A DNA stretch of 64,000 nucleotides, from positions 16,218,501-16,282,500 of the forward strand of contig JAVHKY010000025.1 in the NCBI GenBank assembly GCA_035079385.1, read 5' to 3'. Both the position numbers and the translations under genes were made by a program. The notes under the pieces are model-generated. The model did not search any database, was not told the DNA's origin, and saw only the letters and a program-made list of their open reading frames with translations. Shown in pieces: positions 12,200 to 24,055 of the stretch (the first letter of the stretch is position 1; each line of letters starts with the position of its first letter). This DNA is from Aspidiotus rigidus. Taxonomy: Eukaryota; Arthropoda; Insecta; Hemiptera; Diaspididae.

Positions 12200-12597
12200 A
12201 ATGTGGGCACCTATAGTAACCCATCCTTGGTGAAGAGAATCAGCAATGAACAGACCGAAGAAAATGATAAGGAAAGCTTCAGCGGAGTGTAGAAGCTCAG
12301 TTGGGAGCAGTGCAAAGGTATCTACATAGGTAAGACTGGGAGAAAGTCAAGATCAGGGAAAAAGAGTACGAAACATCGAGGGAGAAAAAAGATGGGAGCA
12401 GAGAACTGCACAAAGAGAAGAAAACTCTGGGAACAAATGGAGATTGTAAGGCGAAGAGTAAGGAAGCCAGCCTCTCGAACATTGTAATCACATTCAACAG
12501 CAAAAAATTATTGGAAGAGAGAAGAAAAGAACTAGCCAATAAGATGGCAGCAAATTTGGTAGCCAATAGAAGCGCGGTATTTAGGCTAATAGAGTGA
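12200..12597 (+). pseudogene. GIY-YIG endonuclease domain of PLE family A (broken)
   Basis: The reading frame at 12089-12289 carries VNVGTYSNPSLVKRISNEQ and ends at a TAG at 12290-12292 that replaces a Tyr codon (GV* where the 36.1 kb copy has GAY). Read through, it continues KLSWEQCKGIYIGKTGR. A single frameshift after GR leads to IREKEYE, then NGDCKAKSKEASLSNIV, closing at 12595-12597. The YIG motif and following Gly-Lys-Thr are intact; one zinc-finger Cys has become Trp. Such domains nick DNA to prime PLE reverse transcription (family knowledge). Confidence 0.78.
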
Positions 12598-12690
12598 ACC
12601 AATTACTAAGCAGCTTTTATAGCCAATAAGAACACAGAGTCATATTGTAAGAATTCACAGCATTGTTATAGCCAATAGGATCACAGTGTT
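12530..12690 (+). repeat. CCAAT-containing repeat in the PLE-A tail
   Basis: Five (A/G)CCAAT(A/T) boxes occur at about 12534, 12561, 12597, 12621 and 12670, each within a similar 24-50 bp context ('agccaataagatcacagtg'). The same tail, with the same boxes, occurs at 6600-6720 (minus), 34.6 kb, 36.3 kb and 54.5 kb (minus). CCAAT boxes are NF-Y sites in promoters. A promoter role here is inference; the sequence shows only the repetition. Confidence 0.6.
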
Positions 12691-12733
12691 ATTATAAAAA
12701 CTCATGTTTAGGGGCTTGTTCTTCAGTAGTGAC

Positions 12734-12771
12734 ACGATTGATGATGGAGTAATACCCTAAAGTACTCTTGT
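12734..12771 (+). ncRNA. Decayed hammerhead ribozyme at PLE-A 3' end
   Basis: It is laid out like the intact one at 47.98 kb. The core TTGATGA (12738-12744) stands for CUGAUGA with C3 changed. Stem II is TGG/CCC around a 7-nt loop. TAAA (12758-12761) replaces GAAA. A minimal helix III G-UA-C precedes the CUC site ending at 12767. Helix I pairs 12734-12737 with 12768-12771. Two core substitutions should abolish cleavage. Confidence 0.55.
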
Positions 12772-12986
12772 CAACTAATAGCCCAGGTTTCTGTGACGTC
12801 AAATTGTTGTCAAACAGCGAATAATTGCTAGCAAAACTACCCAACGTTGATCCAACTGACAGTTGACTTCCATAGCTAAGATTATTGTGTCTTTGTTCAA
12901 TCATAACGAATTTCTTCATATTTAGAGATTCGGACCGGCCATCCGCTAGGATCGCTAATTACGCGCGTGGTTCGTTTACCTAAAAT

Positions 12987-13254
12987 GGTATTTTTGCCGA
13001 AATTGAAAACGGTAACTAAACTATGGCGGTATATGAGAGGAAAATGAAAAACTTGGAAGAACTCTTGAATGAAGCGGAATTGAAGATTTTGTCAGCTCAT
13101 CTAATTTGTAGAATTTTTATTTGTGAACATCTCTTATGGGATGTCCGGAAGGCAAATCTGCTTCATTCAAGTGTTATTTTGATTTTTTCCTTAATTCCCC
13201 AAATACCGCCATAGTTTAGCTTCCGTTTTCAATGCCCCCCACTCGGTAAAAATA
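12987..13254. mobile_element. MITE with ~50-bp imperfect terminal inverted repeats
   Basis: The left arm 12987-13034 and right arm 13202-13254 are reverse complements apart from a few substitutions and a small length difference. The shared inner core is TAAACTATGGCGGTAT. The 168-bp inside contains a short open frame (from 13023) that begins within the arm and has no recognised product. No clear target duplication was found. The small size, inverted ends and lack of a gene fit a MITE. Confidence 0.7.
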
Positions 13255-15279
13255 CAGCGCGACGCTAGCGCTGTCCAGCCCGAATTGATGAACAAACGTT
13301 GAGAATTTTAAAGATTCTAAATTATTATGCCTGATGTTTTAATTAAGTCTCATTCCAAATTATTTATGTTATGATCGTCGCTCCCCACGTTATTCTTATG
13401 AGAGTCACTTTTGCCAGTTCGATCAACAAGGTGGGTAGTCTTGCTTATGGTTATTTACTGATTGACGTCACAAAAACTTGGGCTATTAATAAAATAGAGC
13501 TACACACTAGAAAATTTTTCAATATTAGTGAATTGAGCCGTGGGTGCAAGGAAATCGGCAGTGAGCGTTAGGAAGAAGCATTTTTTTTTTGGGGGGGCTG
13601 TGTTACCAGTAATAACGCAGAGGCTGAGAGCTTGGACGCCGAGAGCTTGGTTTACTTTGAAAGCAGATAGACAGAAAAGTGTGTATGGTTCATTAATAAA
13701 GAAGAACAGATGATTTTGTTGAGTTTTTGCGTTATGGGTAGATAAGAGTTCAGTGGGTATTTACTTATTAGTATCAGGTATAGGAATATGACCAAACGGA
13801 GTAATCTTGCGCAAATAAATTCCTTTTTTGGTAAGTGAGGTGCCACTTGTACAAGTCGAGTGCTGATAAGTTACAGTTAACATTGATTGATAAATAATTA
13901 AATATTGTTCAGGGTCACCATGCGGTCGATAGGATAGGGTCACGAGTTAAGTGAGAGTATATGTGTGTGGGTGTGGAAGTGTTGGATTTTTGTAGATCCA
14001 GTGAGTTTAGAAAGTCTCTCATGGCGTGTTATCAATCTCACAATATACAGGATAAGCGTTAAGGGTGAAAAAAAAAAATATTGAAGCGATGGAAAAGGCA
14101 GAGGTCAAAGAAAATGAGTAGCTGGACAAGTAAGAAGGGATCATCGAACTTCAAGAAGTTCCAGGCTCGGGTTTGCATAAGGCATTCTGCTTGTAAACAT
14201 TATAATTGATAGGGAGAGATATTTAGAAATTCACCAAACGCGGATCGATTATCTCTTTTTAAACGACTATCAATTCAATTAAAAATTTATTCTTCATTCT
14301 CGCTTCAAAAACTCTCAGATTTAACCGTATACATCATTGTACGATATGAAAAACTGATATTCCTAGGATATCCCACGCGTCCATCGCTCCACCAGAGACC
14401 ACTTATACAAGCATAATATTTTACGCGGTAAGTCTACACGAATTTAGATTAAACATTAATCTCGTACTTCACCACGAATAATTATAGCCAAATAGACGAA
14501 TTTGAATATACTCGAAGTGATGTCGGCGACATTTAGCGCAATCGAGCCGCCGCGAGACCTCTACAACTGGCATCTAAAACGATAACTTCCGATTTGACGA
14601 CTTCCAAAACACGTGAATAATATACTCGAAACTCACCGGGCCGCGTACAGTCATTAAAAACGATCATTCTCTGTGTGGCAGATAACAATCGTCACCCGCC
14701 AACGCAATCGGGAGTACGTGTGACAGCAATTTAAGAGCGCGTGGTAACATTCTGGTCTTTTAACGAGCCACTTCACTTACCTGAAAAGATAAAACATCGA
14801 CACATTAACAATAAATTTTCGTAATTTAATTACTATACTGCTTCTTTTTTTTTCTTCTTCCGAAAGAGAAAAAAAAAAAAAAAAAAAAAAAAAAAAGTGC
14901 CCGAATACCATGAAGAGTTCGTGACGATAAGCGCACATTATAGATGCGATTGAGTTGGTGGCAGAGCATTTTATTATGTATGTATGTAGGGAGATAACGT
15001 TGAATTAAATGCGCCAGATGGGCGACAGTCCAACAAAAAAAGTACTCGTCGATAGGTTATTAATATTTCCAGCAATTAGATTATAATATGGAAAGTTAGA
15101 AGCCGAGTAAACACCCTTTGGTAATACTCCATCTTCTCTCGTAAGCTGGTCTTTGTTCTTTTTATTGATGGACTTTCTCAATAACTTCATCACTCTCAGA
15201 ACAGAACCAAATCTCAAGCAAGAGTTAGAGTTTGAAAACTTGAAAACATGCTCATTAAGTTTCAAGCGTCGATTTGCCG
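13255..15279. other. No supported gene
   Basis: There is no recognised coding or RNA sequence. A T9-G7 run lies near 13580. A 28-base A run at 14869-14896, preceded by a T-rich run, is a simple homopolymer and could be a relic poly(A) tail, but no retrosequence was recognised to its left. Confidence 0.5.
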
Positions 15280-17790
15280 TCTATTTCTAGTCGACGCCCA
15301 GCGTCACCCAAGCATCAACGTCAAATCGGTCCAGAATTCACTTCATTCATAGTCTTGGTCCAAATTGCGTCGACAATATTTTATTGCCATCGGCTTCACT
15401 TTGATGTCGATTTCAGGTTAATTTCAAGTCGGCTTCTCCATCTATCAACAGCTCCATTCGGACGATTTTAGGTCGATTTGTAGTTCCTTGAAAATGTGCG
15501 ATAATCGACTTTTAATCGACTTCAAATTGACATCGATCTGGAGTCAATTTTAAGTCGAGTTCACCAGCAGTCAATTCCAAGTCTTCTCCAAATATTTCCA
15601 CTGTCGACTGCTCCTTTGAGTCGATTTCAAGTCGATTTGCAGTTCTTTCGTAATATGCATTGGTCGACTTTTAATCAACCTCAAATTCAAGTCAAACTCG
15701 AATTCATTTCGAGTCCATTTCATCTAATTTCTTTATGTACCTAAAATCGTCTGCTCCTTTGTCTCAATTCTAAGTTGATTTGCAGGTTTCTGGTATAACA
15801 CCAAGGTGTACTTCAAATAGATCTCAAATTGAAGTCGATCCGGGGTCGATTTTGAGTCGAATTCTCTATCGAACTGAAATCAATTGCTCTGGTTCGTAGA
15901 CTTCGAGTCCCTTTTTCAGTTTTCTGAGAATGTGTGCTACTCGGGCTTTAAATCGACCTCGATGTCGGTGTTGTACAAAATTCTTATAATTTTTTCAATC
16001 ACGACTAGTTTTTGTTTCGCTTTCAAATCGATTTATAGTTGTCTGGTTACGTGCCGGCGCTGACTGACTTAAATCAAACTTAAATCAACATCGTGTCGAC
16101 CCGAAGTCGATCCGAACTCGACTGCTCCTTTTTGTCGATTTCAAGTCAGTTTATGCTCTCCTGGTGAAATACATTGATCGAGTTTGAATCGACCTCAAAT
16201 CGACGTCGGTCTCGAGTCGACTTCTCAAAATTTATCTATCGACCCGAGATCAACTGCTCTTTTCGGGCGATTCAAAGTCGATTTTTACTGTGCTGGTAGT
16301 GCACACTGGACGACTTTGAATCGACCTCAAATTGACGTCGATCTCGAGTCGACTTCTCGAAATTTATCTATTGACCCGAGATCAACTGCTCTTTTCGGTC
16401 GATTCAAAGTCGATTTATACTGTGCTGGTAGTGCACACTGGACAACTTTGAATCGACCTCAAATTGACGTCGATCTCGAGTCGACTTCTCGAAATTCATC
16501 TATCGACCCGAGATCAACTGCTCTTTTCGGTCGATTCCAAGTCAATTTTTAGTGCGCTGGTAGTGCACACTGGACGACTTTGAATCGACCTCAAATTGAC
16601 GTCGATCTCGAGTCGACTTCTCGAAATTTATCTATTGACCCGAGATCAACTGCTCTTTTCGGTCGATTCAAAGTCGATTTTTACTGTGCTGGTAGTGCAC
16701 ATTGGACGACATTGAATCGACCTCAAATTGACGTCGATCTCGAGTCGACTTCTCGAAATTTATCAAGCGACCCGAGATCAACTGCTCTTTTCGGTCGATT
16801 CCAAGTCGATTTTTAGTGTGCTGGTAGTGTACACTGAACGACTTTGAATCGACCTCAAATTGACGTCGATCTCGAGTCGACTTCTCGAAATTCATCTATC
16901 GACCCGAGATCAACTGCTCTTTTCGGTCGATTCCAAGTCAATTTTTAGTGTGCTGGTAGTGCACACTGGACGACTTTGAATCGACCTCTAATTGACGTCG
17001 ATTTCTAGTCGACTACTCCAAATTTATTCAACGACATTGAATCGACTGTTCTTTGGTGTCGATAAGTAGTTCTTAGGTAACAGGTAGGCGCTGATCGATT
17101 AGGAATCGACCTCAAATCGACATCGATATGGAATCGATTACAAATCGAATTCTCTAAATCTTTCCATCGACCTGAAATCAACTGCTTGTGTCGATTTGCA
17201 ATTCGTTGGTAATAAACGCTAATCTACTTTGATTCGACCTCAGATTGACGTCAAACTAGAGTCGATTTTGAGTCCACATCATCAAATTCATCACCGACCT
17301 GAGATTGACTGCATCTCTGTTGCGTCGATTTCAAGTTGATTTGTAGTTCCCTAGTGATGTGCGCTGATCGACTCCAAACCGACCTGAAATTGACGTCAAC
17401 ATAGAGTCGATTTCGTGTTGAATCATACAAGTTTTCCCATTGACCTGGAATCGACTGCTCCTTTGTATCAACTTAAAATCGATTTGTAGATGCCCTGGTT
17501 CACTTTAGATCGGCCTCAAATCGAAGTCGATTTGGATTCGACTTCACCACGGTTTTCTATCGACCTGAAATTGAATGCTCCTCGTCAATTTCAAGTTAAT
17601 TTATACTTTTCTGGTAGTGCACCCTGGCGAATTACGCGAATTTTTCCATTCCCCCGTAATCGACTGCTCTGTTGGGTCGATTTCAAGTCAATCCGTAGTT
17701 TCCTGGTAATAAATGCTGGGCGACTTTAAATGGACCTCACATCTACATCGATTTGGTGTCGGTTCACAGTCACGCCCTCGTAATATCCTG
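15280..17790. repeat. Satellite array based on 'TCGAC...TCGATTT' units, degenerate flanks
   Basis: The whole stretch is built of variants of a unit containing 'gaatcgacctcaaat', 'gtcgatctcgagtcgact', 'gagatcaactgctc' and 'tcgatt(c)aagtcgattt'. Units at both edges are heavily diverged and vary in length. Those in the middle (16186-17040) are nearly identical. This is the usual pattern of an array homogenised in the centre and decaying at the edges. Non-coding. Confidence 0.85.
16186..17040. repeat. Homogeneous satellite core, period exactly 132 bp
   Basis: The marker 'gaatcgacc' starts at 16186, 16318, 16450, 16582, 16714, 16846 and 16978, so every interval is 132 bp with no indel. Because 132 is a multiple of three, the plus strand shows an open frame of 44-residue repeats (16184-16552 and 16580-16816, with markers NRPQIDV and DPRSTALFGRF). 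Stops in some units and decay in the flanks argue against a protein. Identity between units is above about 93% by eye. Confidence 0.9.
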
Positions 17791-18130
17791 TCTGGTGACT
17801 TCGCTAGATGTGTTGTCATATAATAATGAAGGCCTTTGAGAGTCTGAGCTATAATCTCAAGCAGTGCAGCAATGATTGAATTAACGCAATTTCAACGTTG
17901 ATTTTCAGTCGAGATTAAAATCTGATACCAAAAATGGACTCATTTTGGATCTCAGATTGTGCATTTGAAATGGACTTAATATCAATGGCGTGAGTCGACT
18001 CAATTTTAATGCTTACGATTTGTCGATCTTTGAGAGTCGACTGCTAGTCATTTAGGGACGTATTGGGTAGACTAAGTCAACTTTCAAAATATCGTGTCGA
18101 TTTGGATTGGAGATGGTTCATGGAGTTGTG
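17791..18130. repeat. Satellite-associated spacer shared with the 57-58 kb locus
   Basis: The motifs 'aagcagtgcagca', 'caacgttgatttt(c/t)agtcga' and 'aatctgatacca' occur in the same order here and at 57.13-57.60 kb. The two loci are therefore copies of one larger repeat. No gene was seen. Confidence 0.6.
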
Positions 18131-20975
18131 AAGTGTTTCCGAAAAGGTCTTCAGGATTGAAAGAAATTCTCCACTCTATCTCTCTCTTTGGTGGGTTTCG
18201 ACGACTATAGATAACATTTTCGATTGATTAATCAGCGTGTAAATCTTACAAAATGAATAGCCAAAGTACCATCTCATGAAACAGATTACCAAACTATCTT
18301 AACCTCATTGTCGATGCGCACTCTGAACGGGCAGAGCAATTTAGGTAATTTATATCAACGTGCTCTCCATTTTAATGATTGAAATCCACGGTGTTTTCGG
18401 TGGAAAAATCGTCCAAATTTTAAAATCCGTTCGCTGTCTATAAATCTATGCGAGTTTTTATTAGATATGCGTTTCGAAGTTTAGCGCGGGAACGCCGAAG
18501 TGGAATCATAACGACTTTTATTATATAGGTAGCGTATAGTCGTGAAAATATAACACGAGAATTAATTTCCCATTCTGATGAGAATTTACAATTATAGGAA
18601 ATTACCTGTAGAACGGCTATAAGCGCGAAAAACTTTTCCTTATTATTATACGCGAAGAAAGTTTTAAGTTTCAGCGAGCGATGTGAAAAACGATCCTGGC
18701 TGGGTAATTTATTAACAAAAAGTTGCAACTATTTATGTGTATGTTGGTAATATTTTGAGTGGCGAACGTTGATTTTTCGCATACCTACGTACCGAAGCTA
18801 ATTTAATTATCATACGTTCTTTTGTGATGAGTGCACAAACTCTCTTTTAAACTCGGCACGCGACACAGGGTCGAGGGGTAAGATAGCAGCCAGACGATAT
18901 ATCGACGATAATGTGTGAACGCGCGATAAAATATAAACTCATCAAAAATTAATTATTCCGTGAAAATAAGAGCGTGTACGTACTCGTGTTTGGTACGACG
19001 ATTAATCGTCTAATTTCTTCGTCAATTAATATCCAGCTTTGAAAAAGTCTATAATATCTCGCGCAGGGGAGAGAAACAATACAAAAACGTGCAAGAATCG
19101 ATATTATACCGATGCCTATATATTTATAGGTTTCAATAAAGCCTTCGCGATCGCGCGCGGTCCTTTTGATTTATCGCTTTCCAAAAGGGTCGTTAATTAT
19201 TCGTGAACGAGGAATATACGATTTTTTTTTCCGCCACATTCGAGAGATTTTATTCTGTTGCTTCGTCTGCTGCGTGCGCGCGTTAGGGTGCAACGACTAA
19301 ACGATCTCCGAAAAGGTGTCATTGATGATCTGGTCCAACGTATATTTAATATTCGACATCCGTGGGAGTACACATTACGAAATACCCGCGACTGGGTCGA
19401 GTACATTAGCCATGTAGTGTATCATAAATATCTGACGGGTAACATGTATTGTCATCTTACCGAATTTTTAACCCTTGCCTTCTTAAAAGCATGTAATACA
19501 ACGTTTCATTCCCCCCTCTCGCGCCCTATAGATAAGGCTAATGTGCGAGGCGCTGGTCGAAAATTGATTGATAAGTGGTTTCCGAATGATTTTGATTTAT
19601 TTGATAGCCGAGAATATCCGATTGTAAATAATACAATGTTTTCTCTTTCTTCGTGGTCTTTCATTTGTTCGGCATAATTTATATTTCATTACGAAACGGA
19701 TGGAGACAATGATACGATGAAAGAGAGAGGAAGAGAGACGAGGACAACGCGTTTGTTAACATGTTGACTTAGACTAAATCTATTGATGAGAACGAATACA
19801 ATAATGTAAGTACCCATGTTTTGAAATTGTCGGGAAGATACCGTCGCGAGAGTGAATCGTATTTATAATCGACGGCGATCTTGTCGGATGATGAGCTGGA
19901 CAGATAATCCTGATCGAGAAATAGCTTTGTCTTACAAAATATGAATTAGTGATTCTGGAAGTAGTTCTCGAATTGTGAATCATTCATAGTTTGATGTCAA
20001 GTTTCCTGTGAGATAGGTGTAGACTGCCTCGGAAGGTGACGCGATACCGTACATTTAGGAAATGATTTTGAAATCGTTGGACGTTGATTTTTACGAGAAC
20101 GCAAGAGGAAAACGCGTTCATTTTCCGTTCCTCGAAAATCGCGAGGAAAAGAAATTCCTCGTTTTCAAACGGCGGATCCATAACTGGTCCCATATAGTAA
20201 GCTTACAAGAATTGAGGCTCTGAAACATGTTAATGACAGAGGATCGAACAGATTTAGCACAATCGATTCCGTCCATGTTTATCCCGAAAATGCACAAATT
20301 GTACAAATTAGCTCCTGAATATTTTCAGCCTCCAAGGATTGAATGAGCGACAGATGTGGAGCTACGTTATGGCCTCTCACACCTACAAGTATCATCCCCC
20401 ATGCTGCTGCTCCTATCAACACCAGCACAACAAAACACAGGGCGCTCAGGAGGGAGCGCCAAGAAGAATGGAAGGGCAAAAAAAAAGAGCCATACAAAAG
20501 AAAAAGAAGAGGAGGAAGAAACCCCACCTGAGAAGCCAGGGCCGCGAAAAATTACTGGTTAGCTCCTAGTAAGCTCCCAGTGGTGACTGAAAGCCCTGGT
20601 GGAGAAGTTGATACGCGTGCGTCCATCGTACAGGACGATTTGAATTCCAGGTCGAATACTGAGCGCTCCCTCGATCAGTGGGGTATACCCCTGTAGTGGC
20701 CTCATTGACGGGCGTTGCACAGCGCGCGGAACCCAAGGAGAAAATGGAGCCAGGCCACTCTCAATTCGAGCCCTCCGGACTACGCATTGCCCTAAAGGGT
20801 GTTTGCCGGAGGTGCGGTTTCTAGGGGACCATTTTGGGCGTGCGTGCACGTATGCACGCCCATACGCCCCCTTTTTTAAAAACGATCACAAAAAACTCGA
20901 CGGTATGATTTAGAGGAAACGTAGGACCCAAAATTCAGCCCATTTTCGTACCAGAAATTAAATGAGAGGGCACCT
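18131..20975. other. No supported gene
   Basis: The longest open frame is 19258-19677 on the plus strand (139 codons). Its translation matches no family I know, and the opposite strand is partly open too, so I do not call it. 20600-20870 is unusually GC-rich. It ends in a hairpin near 20833-20858 whose outer stem is GGGCGTGC paired with GCACGCCC. Nothing here resembles an exon or RNA gene. Confidence 0.45.
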
Positions 20976-21800
20976 CACATGTCTACAGCTCTTCCAACGG
21001 TTGGGGTAGAAGGAGACCAGCACAAACGTAAAACTCAACGGCACAATCCAGCACCAACAATCCCAAAAGTCTGTTTTATTTTCCAAATTTCGTCTCACAT
21101 GTCTACAACCCCCCGCGATTCGAAGTGAAGGAGACCAGCAAAAAATTAAAATTCGACGACACCATCCAGCACAAATAATTCAGCCCGTTTCAAGGTCAAA
21201 AATCATAGTGCGGGGGGGGGGCGTGTACTTCTCCACAGCCTCTCCAAACGGTTGGATGGGAAGAAAATCAGCACAAACAAAAATTTCGACGTCACAATCC
21301 GGCACAAACAATCCCACAAGTCTCTTTTATTTTCCAAATTTCGTCTCACACGTCTACAGCCCCCCAAGCGATTCAAAGGGAAGGAGACCAGCAAAAAACT
21401 AAATTTCGACGGCACCATCCAGCCCGTTTCAAGGCCAAAAATCAGTGCGGGGGGGGGGTGTACTTGTGCACAGCCTCTCCAAACGGTTGGATGGGGAGAA
21501 AATCAGCACAAACAAAAATTTCGACGGTACAATCCAGCACAGACAATCCCAAAAATCTCTTTTATTTTCCAGATTTGGTCTCACATGTCTACAGCCCTCC
21601 CGAGCGATTCAATGTAAAGGAGACCAGCAAAAAACTAAATTTCGACGGCACCATGTAACACAAATAATTCAGCCAGTTTCAAGGCCGAAAATCAGAATGT
21701 GGGGAGGGGGGTGTACTTGTCCACAGCCTCTCCAAGTGGTTAGATGGGAAGAAAATCAGCACAAACAAAAATTTTGACGGCACAATCTAGCACAAACGCT
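20976..21800. repeat. Tandem repeat, unit about 235-251 bp, about 3.4 copies
   Basis: The marker 'tttattttcca' starts at 21075, 21326 and 21561. 'ggttggatggg' starts near 21250 and 21484, with a variant near 21737. Each unit contains a G run of 8-10 ('gtgcggggggggg'), 'cacagcctctcca', and 'aaaatttcgacgg(c/t)ac'. Length differences are mostly a 15-20 bp block ('cacaaataattcag') present in some units. Open frames across it (up to 121 codons) reflect the repeat. Confidence 0.85.
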
Positions 21801-24055
21801 TCAGCCTAGTTCCGGACCAATGGTAGGGCTGGGGATATGGTCCTTATTCTAAATCTGCCATAATAATACTCGCAGCTCAAATCAAGCAACCAAGACACAG
21901 GCATACGATCCGAATTTAAATACCTACAAAACCAAGCATAAGATGCTCAGGGTTCGATATGAACAAGAAGACTTGGAAGAAGACGAGCATCCAGCCAGAT
22001 GGAAAGGGACTTGGAAAAAGATTGCAAGCTTCGAGCCCTGGATAAGGAGTCGGATCACAATTTTGGAATCGAGAGAAAGCAGCGCAAGAAAAGCCTCGAG
22101 GCCACACTCTTGAACCCTTTCAACATAGAATTACAATTAAAATCGACTTAAATGACGTCATCAAAATCCACGAAACTCAATGAAGCGCTTACGGCGATCC
22201 TAGTGATCTATATTATCAATATATTTTCAATTTTTTTTATTTAGAGGGTATTTTCGAGAAAAAAATATAATCACTTTTCCTGCCCTTTTTCTGGCCGAAA
22301 ATTCTATTTTACTGCGAAGCAGACTCACATTTTAGAAACAGAATATTTTACTTTCGGCTTTACGCGAAAAAAAAGTAAAAAGTAATCGTAAGTCGAGAAC
22401 GAAGAAACGAAAATGTATTATATAATGTGTACACAGAGGAGCGTAAGTTATTTTCTATAAATATCGAATAAATATCGTAATATTATGAGGAGGAAAAAAA
22501 AAATAGGGAAAGTCTCTTTACCTTTCAAACTCGTAAACGGCCCCGTACTATATAAGTTTTTTAATAACAACTTCCGATGAAACTTTCAAACCATAAAATT
22601 ATCCACCACCTAACCTGCCTACAGATTTCTACCCCTATTTATACATTTTCCGCTCTTTTTTTTTTCTCTTCTTCTTCTTCAACTTCCATTTTCTCTTTAA
22701 GTATAGAATGCGAACTTACTCCGTAAATTCTTATCTATTGTACGTACACAATACAGCAATGGAATATAGACGAAAAAATAAGTAATGCAGCACAGAGAAT
22801 TACAGATCTGGGCGTAAGAAAACAGAACAAAAGAGTGGAAAAAAATAGAGTAAAAGAGAATGAAATAGTAGGACGTTAATTCCACTTTTTTCTTAGAAGG
22901 ATTTAATTTTTTCCCCCTTTGCATACCGTACTGTCATCCACCGTCTTTTTAGATTGTTCGAAAAATTAACTCAAATTTTTGACATCTGAAAGAAAATTGA
23001 AGATTTATAACTTTATACAAGCGTAGTACACGTGGCCACCCTATAATACAGTATATAGTAGCTGTTCTCTTTATGATATCCGGAGATGAAAGATAACTTC
23101 ATTTTCATTTCATTCCCCGGAGCAATCTCGACTTTGTCCTAATTTACTTACTCTTTTTCATCTTTTGTAGGTACGACAAAAACACTTTCGTCGCTTCGTA
23201 TATAAAGAGAAAGTTTCCGCCATCCGCCAATACAAATTCGAAAAAAACTGCAAAGCAGACTGGCTTCATCAAGGTTGTTCCTACCACCTCTTCAAACTAA
23301 ACAAGGATTTTCTTCATTTGAACTAACATGTTCACCTGTTCTTCTGCCCAAGATTTCTCTTAATTGAAAATTCACGCACGAAATTAATTTTCCTGTCCTT
23401 GATGTAAGGAAAACTAACTTCGATACAGTGATCGCGAATTTCCCTCGGTCCTATGACACTGCCCACCTAAATATACAGAAATTCTTCTAAGACGACCAAA
23501 ACCTAAAATATGTACACTGGGAATTCCCTCACTTGATTGTTCTACCTCTTCCCCCCCCCCCAAAAAAATGAGACTACTGCCCTGCACGTCATGTTTACTG
23601 TGTTGGTGCATCTGATTATGGAGGCTCGATTGTTTTGGAAACTGCTGAAAAGTTTAACGTCACGAAACCTGACAATAACATCTTCTAGTCGTGGATATAG
23701 ACCTATGATACCACATGTTGTCCTCCAAAATTCATTAGCCCCCTCTGTATAGAGCGGGCTTCTCGGTCCCCTTCCCATCTCTTCGTATCCTCTCACCCTC
23801 TGACAAAATAATTATGCGAATGATTCAATTAGACTCAATCACAGACAAGATCATATCCAAAAATTCAGATTATTACTATCAATATTGAATTGAAATTTGA
23901 CTTCATAAAGAGGCTAAATGAAGTCATGAATAAACTGAATTTCTTTCAACATTTCAGACGCTTATTAGAATAGGACTCTTCAAGAAACCGTCACGGTTTT
24001 CAATTACGCTTGATGACGTCATGAGTGATCTTGACTTAATTTAGGTTAGCTTTTT
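21801..24055. other. No supported gene
   Basis: This is AT-rich non-coding DNA with poly(C), poly(A) and poly(T) runs (for example C10 near 23551). A 'tgacgtcat' site lies near 22153, a stray match to the repeat at 1-2 kb. Open frames are under 100 codons and on both strands. Confidence 0.5.

Larger units (their letters stand above)
11020..12772 (+). mobile_element. Penelope-like retroelement family A, longest copy
   Basis: This is a decayed PLE in the plus orientation. Near 11110-11145 is a remnant of the N-terminal motif (FNVGLNFTP). Next come reverse transcriptase motifs (11520-11800), a linker with KIYRKTTHTETI in the expected place (about 11940-11980), a GIY-YIG domain (12290-12597), a tail with repeated CCAAT boxes, and a decayed hammerhead at 12734-12771. 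Frames change at least four times and stops are present, so it is inactive. The remaining order matches known PLEs. Confidence 0.8.

Noticed and set aside
14869..14896. 28-base A run as a retrogene poly(A) tail
   Set aside because: No retrosequence or target duplication recognised upstream; simple slippage is enough.
16184..16816. Apparent protein of 44-residue repeats
   Set aside because: The frame is open only because the satellite period is a multiple of three; some units contain stops and flanking units decay freely.
15280..17790. CRISPR-like array
   Set aside because: Units are long, contiguous and lack unique spacers; this is a eukaryotic satellite.
19258..19677. 139-codon open frame
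   Set aside because: No homologue known to me and no neighbouring exons; opposite strand partly open as well.
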